A stretch of 29,560 bases of DNA from Chloroflexota bacterium (lineage in GTDB: Bacteria > Chloroflexota > Anaerolineae > B4-G1): positions 1 through 29,560 of the forward strand of contig JAAEPW010000245.1 of NCBI GenBank assembly GCA_024232355.1. The letters run 5' to 3'. A program made the position numbers and the translations under genes. Positions 7,513-15,909 of the stretch are shown here, one piece after another. How positions within the stretch are numbered: position 1 is the stretch's first letter; every line of letters begins with the position of its first letter. The notes under the pieces are model-generated. The model worked only from the letters and a program-made list of their open reading frames with translations, did not search any database and was not told where the DNA came from.

Positions 7513-8922
7513 ATGGCAACGTTAAAACAAATTCACCAGCATATTGACGAGAATTTTGACGAGCACCTGGAACGAACCAAGGCGTTCGTTCGTCAGCCTT
7601 CCATCAGCGCCGACGGCACCGGTATGGCTGAAACGGCTGCTATGGTGGCTGATCTAATTCGTGAAGCGGGCGGCGAGGCAGAGATCGTGCCTACTCCGGG
7701 CTACCCGGTGGTTTATGGTGAGATCAACGTTGGTGCGCCCAAGACTTTGCTGGCCTATGGGATGTACGATGTCCAGCCGGTGTTGGGCGAAACCTGGGAC
7801 GTCTCTGATCCCTTTGGCGGTGAGGTGCTGGATTTGCCTGGGCTTGGTCCCAGCTTGGTGAACCGGGGCATTTTCAACAGCAAGGGACCGTTGGTCGGTT
7901 TGCTCAATGCCTTGCAGAGTTTTCGCGCCGTCGGCGAGCAGTATCCGGTCAACCTCAAGTTTATGGTCGAAGGCGAAGAAGAGCTGGGCAGCCGCAACTT
8001 GCCCGGTTTTGTCGAGGCCAACAAGGATCGCCTAAAAGCGGATTTTGCCTTTTTTGGCTTTTATGCCCAGGATATCAAGGACAAGGTAATCATGTATCTG
8101 GGTGTCAAGGGTATCCTGTTCATGGAATTGATCGTTCGAGGCGATGACTGGGGAGGGCCGACCTCGCGCGGTATCCACGGTTCCAATGCGGTCTGGTTCC
8201 ACAGCCCCACCTGGGTGCTGCTCCACGCCTTGTCTGGCATGTTCACACCAGACCAGAAACACATTCTGCTGGATGGATTTTACGACGACATTGTGTCGCC
8301 TTCTGCCGAGGACGAGGAACTCTTGGCACGGTTGGTGGATACCTTTACGCCCGAGACGCAATTGGAAGAGAATGACGTCCGGCGTTTCAAATATGACTTG
8401 GCCGGAGTCGATCTGATGCGCAAGTACCTTTACCAACCCACCCTGAATATAGACGGCATCATCTCTGGCCATACCGCCGAGGGTACCAAGACCCTGTTGC
8501 CCCACGAGGCCCGCGCCAAGATAGACATCCGAATGGTGCCCAATATGCGTCCAGAACGAATGGTGCAGTTGGTCAAAGACCACCTGGCGCGGCATGGATA
8601 TGCGGACAAGATCGACGTCATCGTCCACGATTCGTACCCTCCGGCCAAGACCTGCCTGCGTGGAAATCCAGCCGCCGAGGCGCTGCTGGCAACGTATCGC
8701 GATTTGGGTTTCGAGCCCGAAATCTGGCCGCACTTGGCGGGATCGGCACCCTTTTACCTGTTCACTGAGGTTTTGGACATTCCCGTGGCTCTGGGGGGAC
8801 TGGGGCATGGCGGTCGGGCACATAGCCCCAACGAATACGTTACTCTGGATGGTATAAAGCTGTACGAGAAATCGGTCGCCACTTTTTTGATGAATTTGGG
8901 AGCTGATCGGGAGGACTCGTGA
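7513..8922 (+). CDS. M20-family metallohydrolase homologue with altered metal ligands
   Basis: A 469-residue protein with M20 dipeptidase architecture: catalytic domain 1-190 and 375-469, inserted dimerisation domain in between. Typical landmarks are present: YDVQPV (85-90), NSKGPLVGLLNAL (122-134), EGEEELGS (153-160, catalytic Glu), and near the C-terminus GGLGHGGRAHSPNEYV with its His ligand. Three expected metal-ligand positions differ. The His of GHxDVQP is Met84, the bridging Asp of the DDKGP motif is Asn122, and the later Asp position (SD in family members) reads FF/GF near 181-183. It may therefore bind metal differently or not be a normal peptidase. GGGAGG precedes the ATG. Its stop codon overlaps the start of the M19-like gene, so the two are probably translated together. 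Confidence 0.85.
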   Translation: MATLKQIHQHIDENFDEHLERTKAFVRQPSISADGTGMAETAAMVADLIREAGGEAEIVPTPGYPVVYGEINVGAPKTLLAYGMYDVQPVLGETWDVSDPFGGEVLDLPGLGPSLVNRGIFNSKGPLVGLLNALQSFRAVGEQYPVNLKFMVEGEEELGSRNLPGFVEANKDRLKADFAFFGFYAQDIKDKVIMYLGVKGILFMELIVRGDDWGGPTSRGIHGSNAVWFHSPTWVLLHALSGMFTPDQKHILLDGFYDDIVSPSAEDEELLARLVDTFTPETQLEENDVRRFKYDLAGVDLMRKYLYQPTLNIDGIISGHTAEGTKTLLPHEARAKIDIRMVPNMRPERMVQLVKDHLARHGYADKIDVIVHDSYPPAKTCLRGNPAAEALLATYRDLGFEPEIWPHLAGSAPFYLFTEVLDIPVALGGLGHGGRAHSPNEYVTLDGIKLYEKSVATFLMNLGADREDS

Positions 8923-10124
8923 TGCAAAAGAAAACGTTTAACGGTTATCGATCATTCCAATATCTGGAGCCAGGGGCGGACTACAAGCCCTTCAAACTGG
9001 CCAAAGAGATCGACCGGGTCGAGCCTTATGCATACCCGGTCTCGGAAGAGCAAGAGCAAAAGGTCCAACAGCTTTTGGAAGAACACGTCATCGTCTCGCT
9101 TCACGATCACACGGCTGTCTTTCCCAATGATATGAGCCAGATTTTCGACTATGCCCGTCATGGTCGTCAATGGACCGGGTATGAAGGGTTAGCCAGCTCT
9201 GGCATCGACGTCTTGTTTGAAAACTTTATGGACGGTACGGCACTGATCACCTCCAGCGCCGGTTGGAAGTGGACCGACGTGATCCACGACATTGGCATCC
9301 GCTTTAGCGACTTTGCGCACCAAGAGATGATCTATGTGGCGCTGACGCTGGATGACCTGTACCGGGCCAAGCGCGAGGACAAGATCGCTTTTGTCGCCAC
9401 GTTGGAGGCTGCCACGCCCATCGAGAACGAACTGGATCGCGTGGACGTACTCTATGGACTGGGCGTCCGCTGTATGGGCATCACCTACTCTGAGGCTAAT
9501 GCGCTGGGTACAGGGCTAAAAGAGCTCAACGACGGCGGGCTGACTCAGTTCGGGCGGCAAGTGGTGCGGCGGATGAACAAACTGGGGATGACCATTGATA
9601 CCGCTCACTGCGGTGACAAGACCGCGCTGGACACCATCGAGTACAGCGAAAAACCGACTCTCATCACCCACGTCGGTGCCCGCGCGCTGTGGAACACCAA
9701 CCGGATGAAACCGGATCATGTCTTTGAAGCGTGCGCGGAACGAGGCGGCGTTATTGGCGTCGAAGCGGCCCCGCACACCACGTTGACTAGGAATCACCCC
9801 GATCATTCCATCGAGTCATTTATGGAGCACTTTGAATACGTTGCCAATCTGGTCGGCATAGAGCACGTGGCTTTTGGGCCAGATACGTTGTTCGGTGACC
9901 ATGTGGGATTGCACCATGCCTTTGCCAGTCAACTTTCCATTGCTTCGATCCAAGCTAACGTCGAGTTCGAAGAGGTCGAATACGTCAAAGGCTTGGAGAA
10001 TCCCGGCGAGGTCATGCCCAACGTGGTCCGTTGGCTGGTGTCACACGGCTATAGCGATAAAGACATCGCTCAAGTGACGGGGCTGAATGTACTGCGCGTT
10101 CTCGAGGAAACCTGGGCACGCTGA
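8922..10124 (+). CDS. Membrane dipeptidase-like protein (peptidase M19 family)
   Basis: A 400-residue TIM-barrel protein of the M19 (renal dipeptidase-like) family, without a signal peptide or membrane helix. Family positions recognised are SLHDHT near 59 (HxD metal site region), LEAATPIEN near 160 (bridging acid), MTIDTAHCG near 225 (first His), LITHVGARAL near 245 (second His) and VAFGPDT near 320 (late Asp). At the first site the usual HxD appears as HDH. M19 enzymes cleave dipeptides or related amides with a dinuclear zinc site. The ATG at 8922 overlaps the M20 stop (TGATG), seven bases after GGGAGG; a GTG at 8919 is also possible. It ends 21 bases before the convergent PAC2 gene. Confidence 0.82.
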   Translation: MQKKTFNGYRSFQYLEPGADYKPFKLAKEIDRVEPYAYPVSEEQEQKVQQLLEEHVIVSLHDHTAVFPNDMSQIFDYARHGRQWTGYEGLASSGIDVLFENFMDGTALITSSAGWKWTDVIHDIGIRFSDFAHQEMIYVALTLDDLYRAKREDKIAFVATLEAATPIENELDRVDVLYGLGVRCMGITYSEANALGTGLKELNDGGLTQFGRQVVRRMNKLGMTIDTAHCGDKTALDTIEYSEKPTLITHVGARALWNTNRMKPDHVFEACAERGGVIGVEAAPHTTLTRNHPDHSIESFMEHFEYVANLVGIEHVAFGPDTLFGDHVGLHHAFASQLSIASIQANVEFEEVEYVKGLENPGEVMPNVVRWLVSHGYSDKDIAQVTGLNVLRVLEETWAR

Positions 10125-10145
10125 GACAGTGGGTGCGAACCAGGC

Positions 10146-11084
10146 TTACAGGGCGTCGTCTTCTCCAAAGATGTCTTGCAGTGCGTCTTCCCATACGCCA
10201 CTGGTGTGGTCTGTGGTCTCTTTTTTGGCCGCAAAATCTGCGCTTACCTGTTCCATATAATCTTTTATCTGCAAGTGGGGCATTGTCTGTTCCAGGTGCT
10301 CGATCTTGGAATCCCACATGGTGACAAGTTTTTCGCTCTTGCTCTTTAGATCTGATAGGTCCATACTCAGATCTAACATCCGTTTGAGTCGTTTCATCAG
10401 ATCGTACCAGGCCTTGAAATCCTCTCCTATCGCTACTGGATGCATAGCCATTGAGCGTGTTGAAAAATCAAAAGATGGAACGAACGCATATAATGTAAAG
10501 AACTCGATCCCCCTCGGTTCCGCTCTGTCGGCAAGGTACGTGCTGATGGTGGCGCCGCCTTTGTAATTGGAAAACCTGACCTCATACTGGGCAAGCTCCT
10601 CTTTCATCCTCGGTAGACTGTACACGCACGAAACATCTCGATCCTTGTCGTAGGGCACCGGGCCGTACACGCCCGCAACAGACGCTACCCTTTCGACGCC
10701 CAGCGCTTCTGTGGCATCAAAGAACGCCTCGGCATATTGTTCCTCTTTTTGATGAGGTTCTTCGCCCCGAAAGATCAACAAGGCATCATCGGCGGCCGCT
10801 TCTGTTGCAGAAGCGGCGTAAAAGAATTCATTTTGTCTCTGTTGCATCTCTTCCCTGTACCCTTCTTTGAGCTTGACGATCGGTCTCAAAAGATGGTGGG
10901 CACCGGGAATCTGGAACAGATAAAATCCATCGGGCTTGATGCGACCGATCTTTTTTGCGCGGGTTTGCTCTACGAGATACTGAGGAAGGGCTGAAGAGAT
11001 GGCCCCGGCATCGGCCCATTGATTCCAACCTGCAATCATGGTTTTGACGGCGGGTTTTTTTTCGAGTTCGACTAGTTCGTTCAT
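10146..11084 (-). CDS. PAC2 family protein
   Basis: A 312-residue protein of the PAC2 (proteasome assembly chaperone-like) family, with no known enzymatic reaction in bacteria. The N-terminal third shows the family pattern MIAGWNQWADAGAISSALPQYL (split here as residues 16-37), then a FRGEEPHQ-like segment near 105 and GVYGPVPYDKDR near 140, and GGATIS near 175. The last 100 residues are mostly charged helices, probably coiled-coil (LKRLKRMLD, SDLKSKSEKL), ending with an acidic tail. It is transcribed from its own promoter at 11194-11222 and is convergent with the M19-like gene. Function is unknown. Confidence 0.8.
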   Translation of the reverse strand: MNELVELEKKPAVKTMIAGWNQWADAGAISSALPQYLVEQTRAKKIGRIKPDGFYLFQIPGAHHLLRPIVKLKEGYREEMQQRQNEFFYAASATEAAADDALLIFRGEEPHQKEEQYAEAFFDATEALGVERVASVAGVYGPVPYDKDRDVSCVYSLPRMKEELAQYEVRFSNYKGGATISTYLADRAEPRGIEFFTLYAFVPSFDFSTRSMAMHPVAIGEDFKAWYDLMKRLKRMLDLSMDLSDLKSKSEKLVTMWDSKIEHLEQTMPHLQIKDYMEQVSADFAAKKETTDHTSGVWEDALQDIFGEDDAL

Positions 11085-11193
11085 AGCACTCTTGTGTTAC
11101 CTCTTGTTGCTTGCGTCGGATCGCCAGATCAAACGCATGTTTGGCTCACTTGGGGCAATCACGAATTGGACGATCTGCTCTACGGATAATTTG

Positions 11194-11222
11194 ATTATAA
11201 CCTTTTTCCCTCCAAACTTCAA
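11194..11222 (-). promoter_or_regulatory. Sigma70-type promoter for the PAC2 gene
   Basis: On the minus strand TTGAAG (11222-11217), a 17-base spacer and perfect TATAAT (11199-11194). The start would be near 11187, leaving a leader of about 100 bases. Confidence 0.55.
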
Positions 11223-11239
11223 GATGCGTCGATGCGCTC

Positions 11240-11268
11240 TTGCCTGAATTGAGCCGGTTTGGTATCAT
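11240..11268 (+). promoter_or_regulatory. Promoter with extended -10 for the GNAT gene
   Basis: TTGCCT (11240-11245), 17-base spacer, TATCAT (11263-11268) preceded by TGG. It is divergent from the PAC2 promoter and would give a leader of about 20 bases before the GGAGG site at 11285-11289. Confidence 0.45.
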
Positions 11269-11296
11269 AGGGAGATTCTATTTTGGAGGAAAATGT

Positions 11297-11758
11297 ATGC
11301 CAATTGTCGAACATCATCATGAGAATTTTTCTGTCAGCACCGACAAGTCCAGATTGGACATTGATCTTGTCCACGAGTATCTGTCCCAGTCTTCTTATTG
11401 GGCCCAAGGTCGCCCGTTCGATGTGACTCAAAAGTCGATTGAGCACTCGTTCTGCTTTGGGGTGTACGATGGTGATTGGCAAGTGGGATTTGCTCGTGTC
11501 GTGACCGATTACGTGACCTTTGCCTGGCTGTGTGATGTTTTTATCCTCGAATCCCATCGCGGCCATGGCCTGGGCAAGTGGATGATTGAATGTATTGTTG
11601 CTTGCCCCAACTTGAAGGGTATCAAGAATTTTTTGTTGGCAACTCGTGATGCTCACGAGTTGTACCGTGGGTATGGCGGGTTCGAGAGCTTGGAAAAACC
11701 TGAAAAGTGGATGGCGCGGACCAAGAGGCCAGCCACCGACCCACCGGCAGCGGAGTAA
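11297..11758 (+). CDS. GNAT family N-acetyltransferase
   Basis: A 153-residue single-domain GNAT protein. The acetyl-CoA pyrophosphate-binding loop is clear: VFILESHRGHGLGKWMIE at about residues 80-97, of the R/Q-x-x-G-x-G type. It follows the strand VTFAWLCDV and precedes KNFLLATRDAHELYRGYGGF, the usual C-terminal strand and helix. It transfers acetyl from acetyl-CoA to an unknown amine. The start is the ATG at 11297, after GGAGG; an earlier in-frame start upstream lacks a site. An ATG four bases earlier is out of frame. The stop codon overlaps the GGAG that serves the next gene six bases downstream, so the pair is probably an operon. Confidence 0.85.
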   Translation: MPIVEHHHENFSVSTDKSRLDIDLVHEYLSQSSYWAQGRPFDVTQKSIEHSFCFGVYDGDWQVGFARVVTDYVTFAWLCDVFILESHRGHGLGKWMIECIVACPNLKGIKNFLLATRDAHELYRGYGGFESLEKPEKWMARTKRPATDPPAAE

Positions 11759-11764
11759 TTTCCC

Positions 11765-12805
11765 ATGCACGAGATGTGTGACTGGCTGCCAATGATCACT
11801 GCCGCGTACGCTGCCGGAACAGACGATTGGGTTGGGGATGGTGTGATCGTGCATCGCATGACCGGTGGATTCAACAACGCGCTGTATCGGGTGGAGGTGG
11901 ACGGGCAATGCTACGCCGTCAAGTTGTGCGTCGCCGACGGGCGACAACGGGCTGCGCGGGAGCACAGCGCGTTTCGCGTGCTGCACGCCGCTGGGCTGGA
12001 CCTCGCGCCGCAGCCTCTATTGCTGGACAAAAGCTGTAATGTTCTGCCCTTTCCGACCGTTGTTTATCGTTGGTTGCCCGGCAAGCCGCTCGATTCGCCG
12101 CTTACGTCCGAACAGTTGGCTGCGTTTTTGCAAGGGTACCAACAACTTGGTGCGCTGCGCCAGCAGGATTACGCGCAGCTTGATCTCCCTGATGCCTGGT
12201 TTCACTGGTTGGATTTTGAGCCGTACTTGGTCGAGTTGCACGATTTTCAGAACGAGTATGGGACCTGGTTAGCAGCCACTGAGCCAGACGGGCAAGATTT
12301 GTGGGATCGATTGTCTCGATTGGTGGATAATACCACAGAGGCTCTCACAACCACCGATGTGGACCCAAGACGTGAGAGCGTGCCGCTGTGCCTCTGCCGT
12401 GTGGACCCAAATCTGGCCAATGGTGTGTGGAACGAGGATGGACGACTGCGCTGGGTGGACTGGGAATACAGCGGTTGGGGTGACCCCGCCCTCGACCTCG
12501 CAGAACTGCGCTGGCACGCGACTCTGGCGGGGCAGTTCGAGGCACAGACCTGGTTGCGCGCAAACTATCGCCGCCCTGTTGACGACTCTGCGTTTGAAGA
12601 ACGGGTAGCGGTGTGGGATTGTCTCCTGTCAACCCGCTGGCCTTTTCTGGTACTGCGCGTGTTGTGGAGTTTGTACAATGGTCCTGACCGTTTGCGCCTG
12701 ACCCAGCCAGACTTGGACCCTGCTGAGCTGCGCGCTCGTCTCGTGCGCTTTATCGAACGGGCCGAGCGGTTTTTTGAGAATGAAGGAGTGGTAGATGACG
12801 ATTGA
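11765..12805 (+). CDS. Phosphotransferase (APH/choline kinase-like family)
   Basis: A 346-residue kinase-like protein. The N-lobe has GGFNNALYRVEVDGQCYAVK (glycine-rich loop and Lys, near residues 34-53). The C-lobe has the catalytic loop CRVDPNLANGVW (211-222), with Asp214 and Asn219, and the metal-binding segment VDWEYSGWGDPALDLAEL (231-248). The His that usually opens the HxDxxxxN motif is Arg212. Members phosphorylate small hydroxyl compounds such as aminoglycosides, choline or homoserine; the substrate here is unknown. It is coupled to the GNAT gene upstream and overlaps the next gene by 11 bases, suggesting one transcript. Confidence 0.8.
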   Translation: MHEMCDWLPMITAAYAAGTDDWVGDGVIVHRMTGGFNNALYRVEVDGQCYAVKLCVADGRQRAAREHSAFRVLHAAGLDLAPQPLLLDKSCNVLPFPTVVYRWLPGKPLDSPLTSEQLAAFLQGYQQLGALRQQDYAQLDLPDAWFHWLDFEPYLVELHDFQNEYGTWLAATEPDGQDLWDRLSRLVDNTTEALTTTDVDPRRESVPLCLCRVDPNLANGVWNEDGRLRWVDWEYSGWGDPALDLAELRWHATLAGQFEAQTWLRANYRRPVDDSAFEERVAVWDCLLSTRWPFLVLRVLWSLYNGPDRLRLTQPDLDPAELRARLVRFIERAERFFENEGVVDDD

Positions 12806-13748
12806 AGTAAAGGCAACAGCCGCCGCTTATGGCGGTGCAGGCTGGTCGCCGCGCACGACCGCGTTGCGGCAAGAAATTGGAACCATCTGGGGAAAGTGTG
12901 GTGTGGCGACGGAATGGTCGCCGCTCAAGGCTGTATTGCTTCACAGGCCAGGTGTAGAGCTGGAAGAGGTGATGGACCCGGACCAAGCGCAGATGTTGGC
13001 ATCATTGGATCTAACTCTGGCGCAGCGGCAACACGATGCTCTGGCTCAGGCCTATCGGGACGCTGGCGTTACCGTGTATTATGTCGAACCAGACGCAAAG
13101 CCACTTCCCAATCTGATGTATGTTGCTGACCTGGCGTTCATGACGTCGGAGGGAGCGATCCTGGCACGTCCGGCTTCCACCGTGCGCGCTGGCGAGGAAC
13201 GATTCGTGGCCCGTCGGCTGGCCGAGCTGGGCATCCCTATTCTGCGCAGCGTGCGGGGAAGCGGGGTCTTTGAGGGTGCGGACGCGGCCTGGATTGACCC
13301 GCAGACCGTTCTGCTGGCGACGGGGTTGCGGACCAACGCCGAGGGGGCGGCGCAAGTGACGGGGCTGTTGGAGGAGATGGGTGTCGAGGTTGTCCGAGTC
13401 GGGTTGCCCTACGGCGGGGTGATGCACATGATGGGACAGTTGCGCCTAGTGGATCGAGATTTGGCCATCGCTTGGCCAGGCCGAGTGCCGTACGTGGCTG
13501 TCGAGGCGCTGCGGGCGCGGGGGTATACGGTTCTGCTCTTGCCGGACGAAGAGGAAGCCAAGTGCGGGATGCCGCTCAATTTTGTGACGTTAGGCCCGCG
13601 CCGAATTTTGATGCCAGCGGGAAATCCGATCAGCCAAGCGTTTTACGAGGATGTTGGTATCACGTGCCATACGGTCGAGATGGACGAGTTAATAAAAGCG
13701 GCCGGTGGCATCGGGTGCCTGACGGGCATTCTGGAGCGGGCACTGTAG
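12795..13748 (+). CDS. Arginine deiminase / amidinotransferase superfamily protein
   Basis: A 317-residue member of the guanidino-group modifying superfamily (arginine deiminase, DDAH, amidinotransferase). The catalytic set is visible: PNLMYVADLAF (105-115, the PNxxxxxD motif), FEGAD with Glu160 and Asp163, His211 in MHMMG, and nucleophilic Cys308 in GIGCLTG. Such enzymes form a thiouronium intermediate on Cys and either hydrolyse it or transfer the amidino group. The length and single domain fit DDAH-like hydrolases, but the substrate is not determined. The start at 12795 lies inside the previous gene, six bases after AAGGAG. The stop codon is the first part of a large inverted repeat. Confidence 0.83.
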   Translation: MTIEVKATAAAYGGAGWSPRTTALRQEIGTIWGKCGVATEWSPLKAVLLHRPGVELEEVMDPDQAQMLASLDLTLAQRQHDALAQAYRDAGVTVYYVEPDAKPLPNLMYVADLAFMTSEGAILARPASTVRAGEERFVARRLAELGIPILRSVRGSGVFEGADAAWIDPQTVLLATGLRTNAEGAAQVTGLLEEMGVEVVRVGLPYGGVMHMMGQLRLVDRDLAIAWPGRVPYVAVEALRARGYTVLLLPDEEEAKCGMPLNFVTLGPRRILMPAGNPISQAFYEDVGITCHTVEMDELIKAAGGIGCLTGILERAL

Positions 13749-13849
13749 GGGCGAGGCATTCCCGCACAGGCAGTATGCGGGTTGAATATTTACACCCGCG
13801 TTGATATTCTGTCTTTAATAAGCGGCTGACGGGAATGCCTCGCCCCTAC
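13745..13849. repeat. 20-bp perfect inverted repeat between convergent genes
   Basis: The arms at 13745-13764 and 13830-13849 are perfectly complementary over 20 bases (GTAGGGGCGAGGC... and ...GCCTCGCCCCTAC). A smaller hairpin lies inside (GCGGGT 13777-13782 with ACCCGC 13794-13799). It fills the space between the convergent deiminase and polyprenyl synthase genes, the left arm includes the deiminase stop codon, and it ends 8 bases from the stop of the other gene. It could act as a bidirectional transcript end. GTAGGGGCGAGGC-type palindromes are, from memory, dispersed repeats in several Chloroflexota and cyanobacterial genomes. Confidence 0.85.
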
Positions 13850-13856
13850 GATGTGA

Positions 13857-14876
13857 TCACTGTTCCCGATTGAGCAGAGTCTGTGCCAACTCGTAAATTG
13901 CTTGGGCGGCGGGGCCTTGCAGATTTGCTTCCTCTAGCGCGGCCAATGCGAGGGCATGATGCTCTTGCGCCAGTTGCTCGGCATATTCGCGGCTATTTGT
14001 CCCCTGTAACAACTCGGTAGCGTGTCGCACATCGGTTATCGAGAGGGTCTCTTGTGCCAACAGTGTGCCCAATTCTGCGCTATGCTCCAGACCGTGCAGA
14101 ATAGGCAGCGATTTCTTGCGTCGGATAATATCAGAGCCAACGGGCTTGCCGGTGAGGGCGGGATTACCCCAGATGCCGAGCACGTCGTCGCGCATCTGAA
14201 ATGTCAATCCCAGGTGATGACCAAATGTGTGCAGGTGCTCGCGTTGCTCACTGGGGGCATTGGCGATGAGGGCACCCATCTCGCAGGAACAGGCCGCCAG
14301 CGCGGCGGTTTTCCTTTTGATCATCGCCAAATAGTCTGCGACGGGCACATCAGTTTTGTTTTCAAAGCCAATGTCGAGATACTGACCGCCGGTGAGGGTC
14401 ACGCAGGTGTGGTTGAGCAAGCGAAGAGCAGCCACGACAGTCTCGGCAGGAACGTCTCGCTCTAAAAGCCGTGATAGAGCCAGTTGCGTCAAGGCGAACA
14501 ACGTATCCCCAACGTTGATTCCTTGGGCTTCTCCCCAAAGTGCCCAGATGGTAGAACGCCCGCGACGGGTTTTGTCCCGATCTTCGATATCGTCGTGGAT
14601 TAGGGAGAAATTGTGCACCAGTTCAATGGCGGCTCCGGCGGGCAATGCTTGTTCCCAATTGCCGTCGCAGGCTTCACAGACCAAAAAACATAGTGTAGGC
14701 CTCACACGTTTGCCAGTTTGTGTTTGATGAGGCGTGAATGTGGAGTCGACCCAGCCCAAATGGTATTGCAACATGCCAAAAAGGCCGGTATGGTATGGGT
14801 CGGTGGTCTGGACGACGGCCCGCATCTCTGCTTCCAAGGGTGGTAGGTAACGGTCAAAAAACGTTTCTAAGGACAT
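13857..14876 (-). CDS. Polyprenyl diphosphate synthase (GGPP synthase-like)
   Basis: A 339-residue all-helical trans-prenyltransferase that would condense isopentenyl diphosphate with allylic diphosphates. The first aspartate-rich motif is DDIED (95-99), followed by RRGR; GQYLDI (164-169) and KT (189-190) follow. The second aspartate-rich motif is RDDVLGIWG (229-237), with Gly replacing the last Asp, a form I associate with a bacterial GGPP synthase-like subgroup. GKRVRP (55-60) is the IPP-binding region. Product length cannot be fixed from sequence. It lies 21 bases after oleD on the same strand and is the last gene of the cluster before the inverted repeat, so it may be co-transcribed with the lipid genes, though a link in function is unproven. 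Confidence 0.88.
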   Translation of the reverse strand: MSLETFFDRYLPPLEAEMRAVVQTTDPYHTGLFGMLQYHLGWVDSTFTPHQTQTGKRVRPTLCFLVCEACDGNWEQALPAGAAIELVHNFSLIHDDIEDRDKTRRGRSTIWALWGEAQGINVGDTLFALTQLALSRLLERDVPAETVVAALRLLNHTCVTLTGGQYLDIGFENKTDVPVADYLAMIKRKTAALAACSCEMGALIANAPSEQREHLHTFGHHLGLTFQMRDDVLGIWGNPALTGKPVGSDIIRRKKSLPILHGLEHSAELGTLLAQETLSITDVRHATELLQGTNSREYAEQLAQEHHALALAALEEANLQGPAAQAIYELAQTLLNREQ

Positions 14877-14897
14877 TTTTCACATCCAGGCAGTTCG

Positions 14898-15902
14898 CTA
14901 GTGGACTAGACCTTGTAAGAAAGGTAGTGTTTTCTCCAGCGCTTGGGCTGTGGTGAGTTGAGGTTGGTATCCAAAATCTCTTTTGGCCTGAGAGATGTCG
15001 TAATAGTGGCTCAGAGCCAGTTCACTGGCCAGAAAGCGTGTCAATCGAGGCTCACCTTTGATGGAGAACCGGCGGTAGATAAACTCAAACATGGTCCCGA
15101 TTGCCCGGGCCGCGGGTAAGGAAATCCGTCGTTTTATTGGCGGGATATCGAGTTTGGTCAGCAGGTCGTTGATCCAAGGCCACAAGGTGATGGGATCATC
15201 CTGGCTGATGAAATAGACCGATCCTGCCACGGGCGAGCCGGGTTGTAGCGCATCAGCGGCCAGCAGATGCGCGCGGGCGGCATCCTCGACGTAGGTGATA
15301 TCTACTTTGTTCGAGCCATCGCCGACTTGTATCAGTTTGCCATCCCGGGCACGGTCGAGCAAGCTGGGCAGGAGATGTGGATCTCGAGGGCCAAAGATCA
15401 GGTGTGGGCGTAGAGATGTGGTGAGCAGATTGGGTCCATTGGCTTTAACCACCATTTGTTCACCCATTGCCTTGGTCTGAGAGTAAAAGTTTTCATAGTG
15501 GGTGGGGTAGGGGAGCGATTCATCGCTTCCGTCGTGAGGTTGGTTGTTTGTACCATCGAACACGACGCTGGGAGAACTGGTGTATACCAGCTTTTCTACT
15601 CTCTGCGCTCGACAAGCAGCGATCACGTTTTGCGTGCCAACGACGTTTGGTTGGTAGAACGATTCCCACGCCCCCCAAATGCCAGCCCGAGCCGCCACAT
15701 GGAACACGACGTCTATGCTGGCACAGGCCGACTGGACAGCTGGCAAGTCTTGTAGGTCGCCTCGGATCAGTCTGGCCCCGACTTGGCGCAACTCGGCGTA
15801 ATCGCCGCGTGCAAAGACGGTTACCGAATCTCCTCGGCTTGCCAACTGTTCGACGATGTAGCGACCCAGGAAACCGCCGCCGCCAGTCACCAATGCTTTC
15901 AC
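14898..15902 (-). CDS. oleD: OleD-like NAD(P)H-dependent 2-alkyl-3-ketoalkanoic acid reductase
   Basis: A 334-residue extended short-chain dehydrogenase. The Rossmann motif TGGGGFLG is at residues 6-13, the catalytic Tyr140-x-x-x-Lys144 (YSQTK) is intact, and SS at 109-110 supplies the Ser. Several stretches match my memory of OleD closely: FHVAARAGIWG, NVVGTQNVI, RPHLIFGPRDPHLLP, VYFISQDDP and HYYDISQAKRDFGY. OleD reduces the beta-keto acid formed by OleA to a beta-hydroxy acid in long-chain olefin biosynthesis. I chose the GTG at 15902 because GGTGAG lies upstream and the protein then starts MKALVTGG; a GTG at 15923 would overlap oleA. The ribosome site overlaps the oleA stop codon, implying translational coupling. 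A sterol dehydrogenase annotation would be a paralogue-level alternative. Confidence 0.85.
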   Translation of the reverse strand: MKALVTGGGGFLGRYIVEQLASRGDSVTVFARGDYAELRQVGARLIRGDLQDLPAVQSACASIDVVFHVAARAGIWGAWESFYQPNVVGTQNVIAACRAQRVEKLVYTSSPSVVFDGTNNQPHDGSDESLPYPTHYENFYSQTKAMGEQMVVKANGPNLLTTSLRPHLIFGPRDPHLLPSLLDRARDGKLIQVGDGSNKVDITYVEDAARAHLLAADALQPGSPVAGSVYFISQDDPITLWPWINDLLTKLDIPPIKRRISLPAARAIGTMFEFIYRRFSIKGEPRLTRFLASELALSHYYDISQAKRDFGYQPQLTTAQALEKTLPFLQGLVH

Positions 15903-15909
15903 GACAGTC

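Noticed and set aside
8032..8823. Minus-strand frame of 263 codons inside the M20 gene
   Set aside because: It is a shadow of the M20 coding frame; the sense strand has clear family motifs.
14898..15902. Annotation as 3-beta-hydroxysteroid dehydrogenase
   Set aside because: OleD belongs to the same superfamily and the close segment matches plus the oleA neighbour make OleD more likely.
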